Assembly: GCF_019649055.1 (NCBI RefSeq)
Contig: NW_026570225.1
Location: 1,302,001-1,366,000 of the forward strand
DNA length: 64,000 nucleotides
Direction: 5' to 3'
Origin: Paramacrobiotus metropolitanus
Taxonomy: Eukaryota > Tardigrada > Eutardigrada > Parachela > Macrobiotidae
Notes under the pieces: model-generated
What the model was told of the DNA's origin: nothing
Database searches by the model: none
What the model saw: only the letters and a program-made list of their open reading frames with translations
Translations under genes and position numbers: made by a program
Part shown: positions 61,101 to 64,000 of the stretch, in pieces
Numbering within the stretch: the first letter of the stretch is position 1
How the letters are laid out: every line of letters starts with the position of its first letter

Positions 61101-61906
61101 AGGATTCAAACGCGAATCCTGCAACAATAAATCCACAGCTAAACTTGTGTGCATCCGATTTCTGCGGATACAATTCGACTGCACTAAATGGCGCCAAACA
61201 AACCTAGAAAGGTAAAAATCCCATCAGCCATTACGAAGTAAAAGGGTTTGGACATCGCTTTAACAGTTTTCGGAGGGAAAACTACGCATATCTGCATCAC
61301 CTACCGTACGTACCTTTGCGTTGGAAGTGTGGCGACGAGAGCCAGCAGAAGCTGGCTCACGACTTCCCATGGACGAAATCGGCTTTCTTCCGGACAGCAC
61401 AACACCATTGCGCGCCGAAGTGGCCGCGGAATGATCAGACTTCCCATTCCTATCGTTCATTCTGTTGGCAGGCGTCAGGATTCCTAAATTCGCTGATTTA
61501 AATTTCTTCGCGGGAATTTCTAAAAACCGAAGAATTTTTACGCGGGCAGAGGCTGCATCGTGTGCAGTGATTTCCCTGTATCACAAGCAATGAACCGCAA
61601 CCACAGAACAAAGAAAGTTTAGGAACAACCAAAATCGACATTTTCGTTAGCAGCTACTCCGTACCTCTTATAGTGTCCTCCTCATCCGGAAAATCGTAAG
61701 GATTCAGAGCATCTGCTTTATATGGATAATGATACGAACTCCTGCATTAAGGAAGGAATGCTCAACGAAGACTTCATCGTCGAGTCAAGAACTTGTTCTT
61801 ACCCGTTAGCTTGCGGTTCCTTCCTGTCTTCTCGCGACCGTTTTCTACTGTTAAACAGACTCTCACAAATATATGTCCCTATTCTGCTAAAAAATGACGA
61901 CGCCAT
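58131..61906 (-). CDS. SENP1: SUMO-specific protease (SENP1/2, Ulp1 family, C48)
   Basis: It matures SUMO and removes it from nuclear targets. Seventeen exons in transcription order: 61803-61906, 61665-61741, 61314-61519, 61015-61118, 60821-60953, 60560-60716, 60254-60433, 60044-60097, 59845-59962, 59711-59777, 59444-59528, 59217-59359, 58898-59107, 58647-58726, 58444-58531, 58277-58378, 58131-58199. They give 658 residues (human SENP1 644). The N-terminal 400 residues are Ser/Arg/Pro-rich and unstructured, as usual. The peptidase domain starts near 450 (VTRKDIATLKGLSWLNDE, then VANFYLEMIVDRA). Catalytic residues are visible: His about 542 (VPVHLGSHWCLA), Asp about 559 (INYYDSLG), Gln about 609 (IPLQNN) and Cys about 615 (NGSDCGVF). 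The end MPYFRRRICWEILQQKL matches SENP1. The four N-terminal exons are less certain because they rest on phase and splice signals only. Confidence 0.93.
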
Positions 61907-63283
61907 AACAAACAGATTCAAAAAACCATTGACTATTTCAGCTATTTCCACAAGTCATGGTGTTCTGGGGAACCACGCAAATGCATCACAGATCAATGAG
62001 GAACGCAATCGTTTGCATCATATCCGCAGTGGCAAAACTTCCAAATAACGAAGACAGTCTTTAACATTTTAGTATCATAATACCAAGGAAAACTAATCAG
62101 ATGAAGGCATCACAATCAACAATGTACAGCGCGGGATTGCCGAGGCGGAAAAGTGTGTATACTTCCCTACGTTCCCGTAGGAAAGCGAACCAAGGTTGGT
62201 ATCTTCCAAACTGTTTGCAGCCGTCATCAAGTCAAACGGGTAAACCCAATTAGTTCCCGACAATACTCGACAACCATCTTCCTCCCTTCTCAGGTTAACT
62301 CTTTTCAACTTTTTTTAACCAGTGGACCATTTTCCTACCACACAAAAATGCAATCAACTCTACAATTAGGCCAAATACCACAAAAATGGCAAAAATAAAT
62401 TACTCGAGGAATCGTCAGGCTCTATCTAAACTTCTATACATGCTTTATAGCAGCAGTCAACCGCCTGCTGCTTGTCGTCACTGTTGTGCAAGGAAAACAA
62501 AAAGTTATTAACAAAAAGTTTATAATATAAGTGCCAGCGGGCAGTACAGACTGTAGAGTGTGGCACCTGTGGATTTTGGCTGCTTGCTTCTGTAGTCTTT
62601 TTGTCGGTTTCTGTGTTTGCTAGGTTCGCGAAATGTCGTAAATGCATCTTAATTGTCAGTTGTTTTTACTTATATTGGTTTGAATGTCTGTCGACTGTGT
62701 AGGGTGAAACACTTTGTTTATACTACAAAGTAGTATTGACTATTACTAGTTTACTACTTCTATCAGGACTATGTACGATTTTACTTTTACACGGGAATGT
62801 CCAGTTGTCCGCTAGAATTCAAAAATTACCAATTAATCCAGTAATTAATTTAGTAAATAATAATGAAACCACCCATTCACTATTGTAGTCATAGAGTACT
62901 TCCTCTGACCAATAGCCAAACGATGACAAAATAAATATTCCGTAAAATTAATGAAATTCCGTAAAATTAATGAAATCGCAACATATGCTGCTACGCCCTG
63001 TATGAAGTAGAAGTACGAGTACAATAGTTATTACTCGCATCATGGTTGAAATTACACTGACCGTAAGAACTTCAATAATAAAATATATTTTATAGTTCAA
63101 ACTTCAAAGTAAGTATTACATGTACGTACTTAGTACTATTTACAGTTACAGTTTACAGTTTATTCAAGAGCAGACAAACCCTGAGGCACTCGCTAGTCTG
63201 GTCAGGTAGTTAAACAATAAGAAGAAACAAAACACAACACAAACAAAACACTCCGATAACGGAAGGGTCGAGATACTGAACAC
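61907..63283. other. Spacer upstream of SENP
   Basis: AT-rich with no supported exon. It presumably includes the SENP promoter near 61907-62100. A 19-bp unit ATTCCGTAAAATTAATGAA is tandemly repeated at 62937-62974. A 71-codon minus-strand frame at 62093-62308 has a mixed composition but no recognisable domain or splice partner. Confidence 0.5.
62937..62974. repeat. 19-bp tandem duplication
   Basis: ATTCCGTAAAATTAATGAA occurs twice in exact tandem. It is an isolated simple duplication in AT-rich spacer DNA. Confidence 0.85.
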
Positions 63284-63616
63284 CTAAAGAAGATTATTTG
63301 ACTGCAACATAGCCAAGTACAGATCCACAGAACCACAGTTGAACACTTCTTCCCCACGTAGTTTTTCAACAACACCATTAGTAGTTTTAGTGAATACTTT
63401 TCCCGTTATTTTATCAAACAGTTTCTTCAGCCTCATCTTTAGGGTTGTCTTTCCGATGCACAGCCGCGCGGTGGCATCGATCCGCTCTGTCCGGCGAAGT
63501 TCGTATCTGGCATTCGTTTCCCTGAATGTCAACAGGTTGCACATATATGACGGCACGTTGAAACTGCTCCGGTTACGAATCTTAAACAGCCAAACCGTCT
63601 TAAACAGCCAAACCAA
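63284..63616 (-). mobile_element. Probable 3' remnant of a non-LTR retrotransposon ORF (reverse transcriptase tail)
   Basis: A 110-codon minus-strand frame contains RSSFNVPSYMCNLLTFRETN, then ARYELRRTERID and LCIGKTTLKMRLKKLFDKI. This resembles the short conserved tail after the reverse transcriptase of Jockey/RTE/CR1-like elements (Y-x-LR, then a G(K/R) segment, then L-x-KL(F/W)N-x(I/L)P). No reverse transcriptase catalytic domain lies upstream in this window, so only the end of the element is present. The N-terminal end of the frame is a duplicated VWLFKT repeat from a short tandem (63588-63612). It could instead be an unrelated short ORF. Confidence 0.42.
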
Positions 63617-64000
63617 TATTTAGTTTGTACTAAGTACTTACACGTGAACAAAAGTCTATCGCAGTATAATTCAATTCAATATACTTGCTTCTTCGATTCA
63701 ATATAATTTTTATCTCTAGCCGCATAATTAGTTTTCGAAGTTTGCGTTCGTAGACGAGAGTAAACAATTCCAAACACCACATTATTAGCTCCTGCTGACC
63801 AAGTCAAAATGATGCACTTACGACTGTTCAGGCACTTCGATCATGTGCTGCTTCTATACTTCATATATAAGAGATATCCATATGTTCCACCGCAAAAAAA
63901 TTACTACCATGGATGTGTGATCATCATACACTTTTCGTACTCGTATCCAGTACATTGAAACTTTATCTATAGATATTCGTAGTACTTACTATAGATATTT
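63617..64000. other. Terminal AT-rich sequence
   Basis: About 380 bp with no exon, repeat or RNA gene that I can support. Confidence 0.5.

Noticed and set aside
1-64000. Bacterial features: operons, CRISPR arrays, Shine-Dalgarno sites
   Set aside because: Every large gene is intron-split with GT-AG junctions and belongs to a eukaryotic family. Repeats present are transposon ends or small tandem duplications, not CRISPR.

Overview
This window looks like a gene-dense stretch of a small animal nuclear genome. Every recognisable gene is a conserved eukaryotic, mostly metazoan, family. The genes are split by many short GT-AG introns (commonly 50-90 bp), with no operons and no bacterial signals. 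The compact introns, mixed strands and AT-rich, GTAC-rich spacers would fit a tardigrade or similar small ecdysozoan; that is an impression, not a test. I assembled the exon chains by hand from splice signals, reading phase and family similarity. For HIP1, PITPNM, eL18, synergin, Sec6, the domino core, the ePHD gene, C1D, MED28 and SENP, the exon lengths sum to an exact multiple of three with one open frame, which supports the models.

Layout from left to right: (1) 1-1861, spacer with a roughly 670-bp DNA transposon relic (copy 1). (2) 1862-7923 (+), HIP1/Sla2-type endocytic adaptor; a second copy of the same transposon sits in one of its introns. (3) 7924-11580, long AT-rich spacer ending in a GC-rich promoter-like segment. 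(4) 11581-22673 (+), PITPNM/rdgB/Nir phosphatidylinositol transfer protein. (5) 23508-24563 (-), ribosomal protein eL18. (6) 25201-29507 (+), gamma-synergin. (7) 29902-32916 (-), exocyst subunit Sec6/EXOC3. (8) 34768-47028 (+), domino/SRCAP/EP400 SWI2/SNF2 remodeller, apparently with two alternative C-termini. (9) 47939-48946 (+), unrecognised four-pass membrane protein. (10) 51584-53410 (+), nuclear protein with an extended PHD finger. (11) 54363-55758 (-), C1D/Rrp47-like exosome cofactor. (12) 56338-57633 (+), Mediator subunit MED28 with a long proline-rich tail. (13) 58131-61906 (-), 17-exon SUMO protease (SENP/Ulp1). (14) 61907-64000, spacer with a probable non-LTR retrotransposon remnant.

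The genes are not a pathway, but two themes recur. HIP1, synergin, Sec6 and PITPNM act in membrane traffic and lipid transport. Domino, MED28, the ePHD protein, C1D and SENP act in chromatin, transcription or RNA processing. Divergent pairs with short shared upstream regions are eL18/synergin (637 bp), Sec6/domino (1.85 kb) and C1D/MED28 (579 bp). The least ordinary items are the paired transposon copies with iterated GGTGGTA terminal repeats and a decayed transposase frame, the two-ended domino locus with an EF-hand-like segment in its long tail, and the four-pass membrane protein of unknown family.
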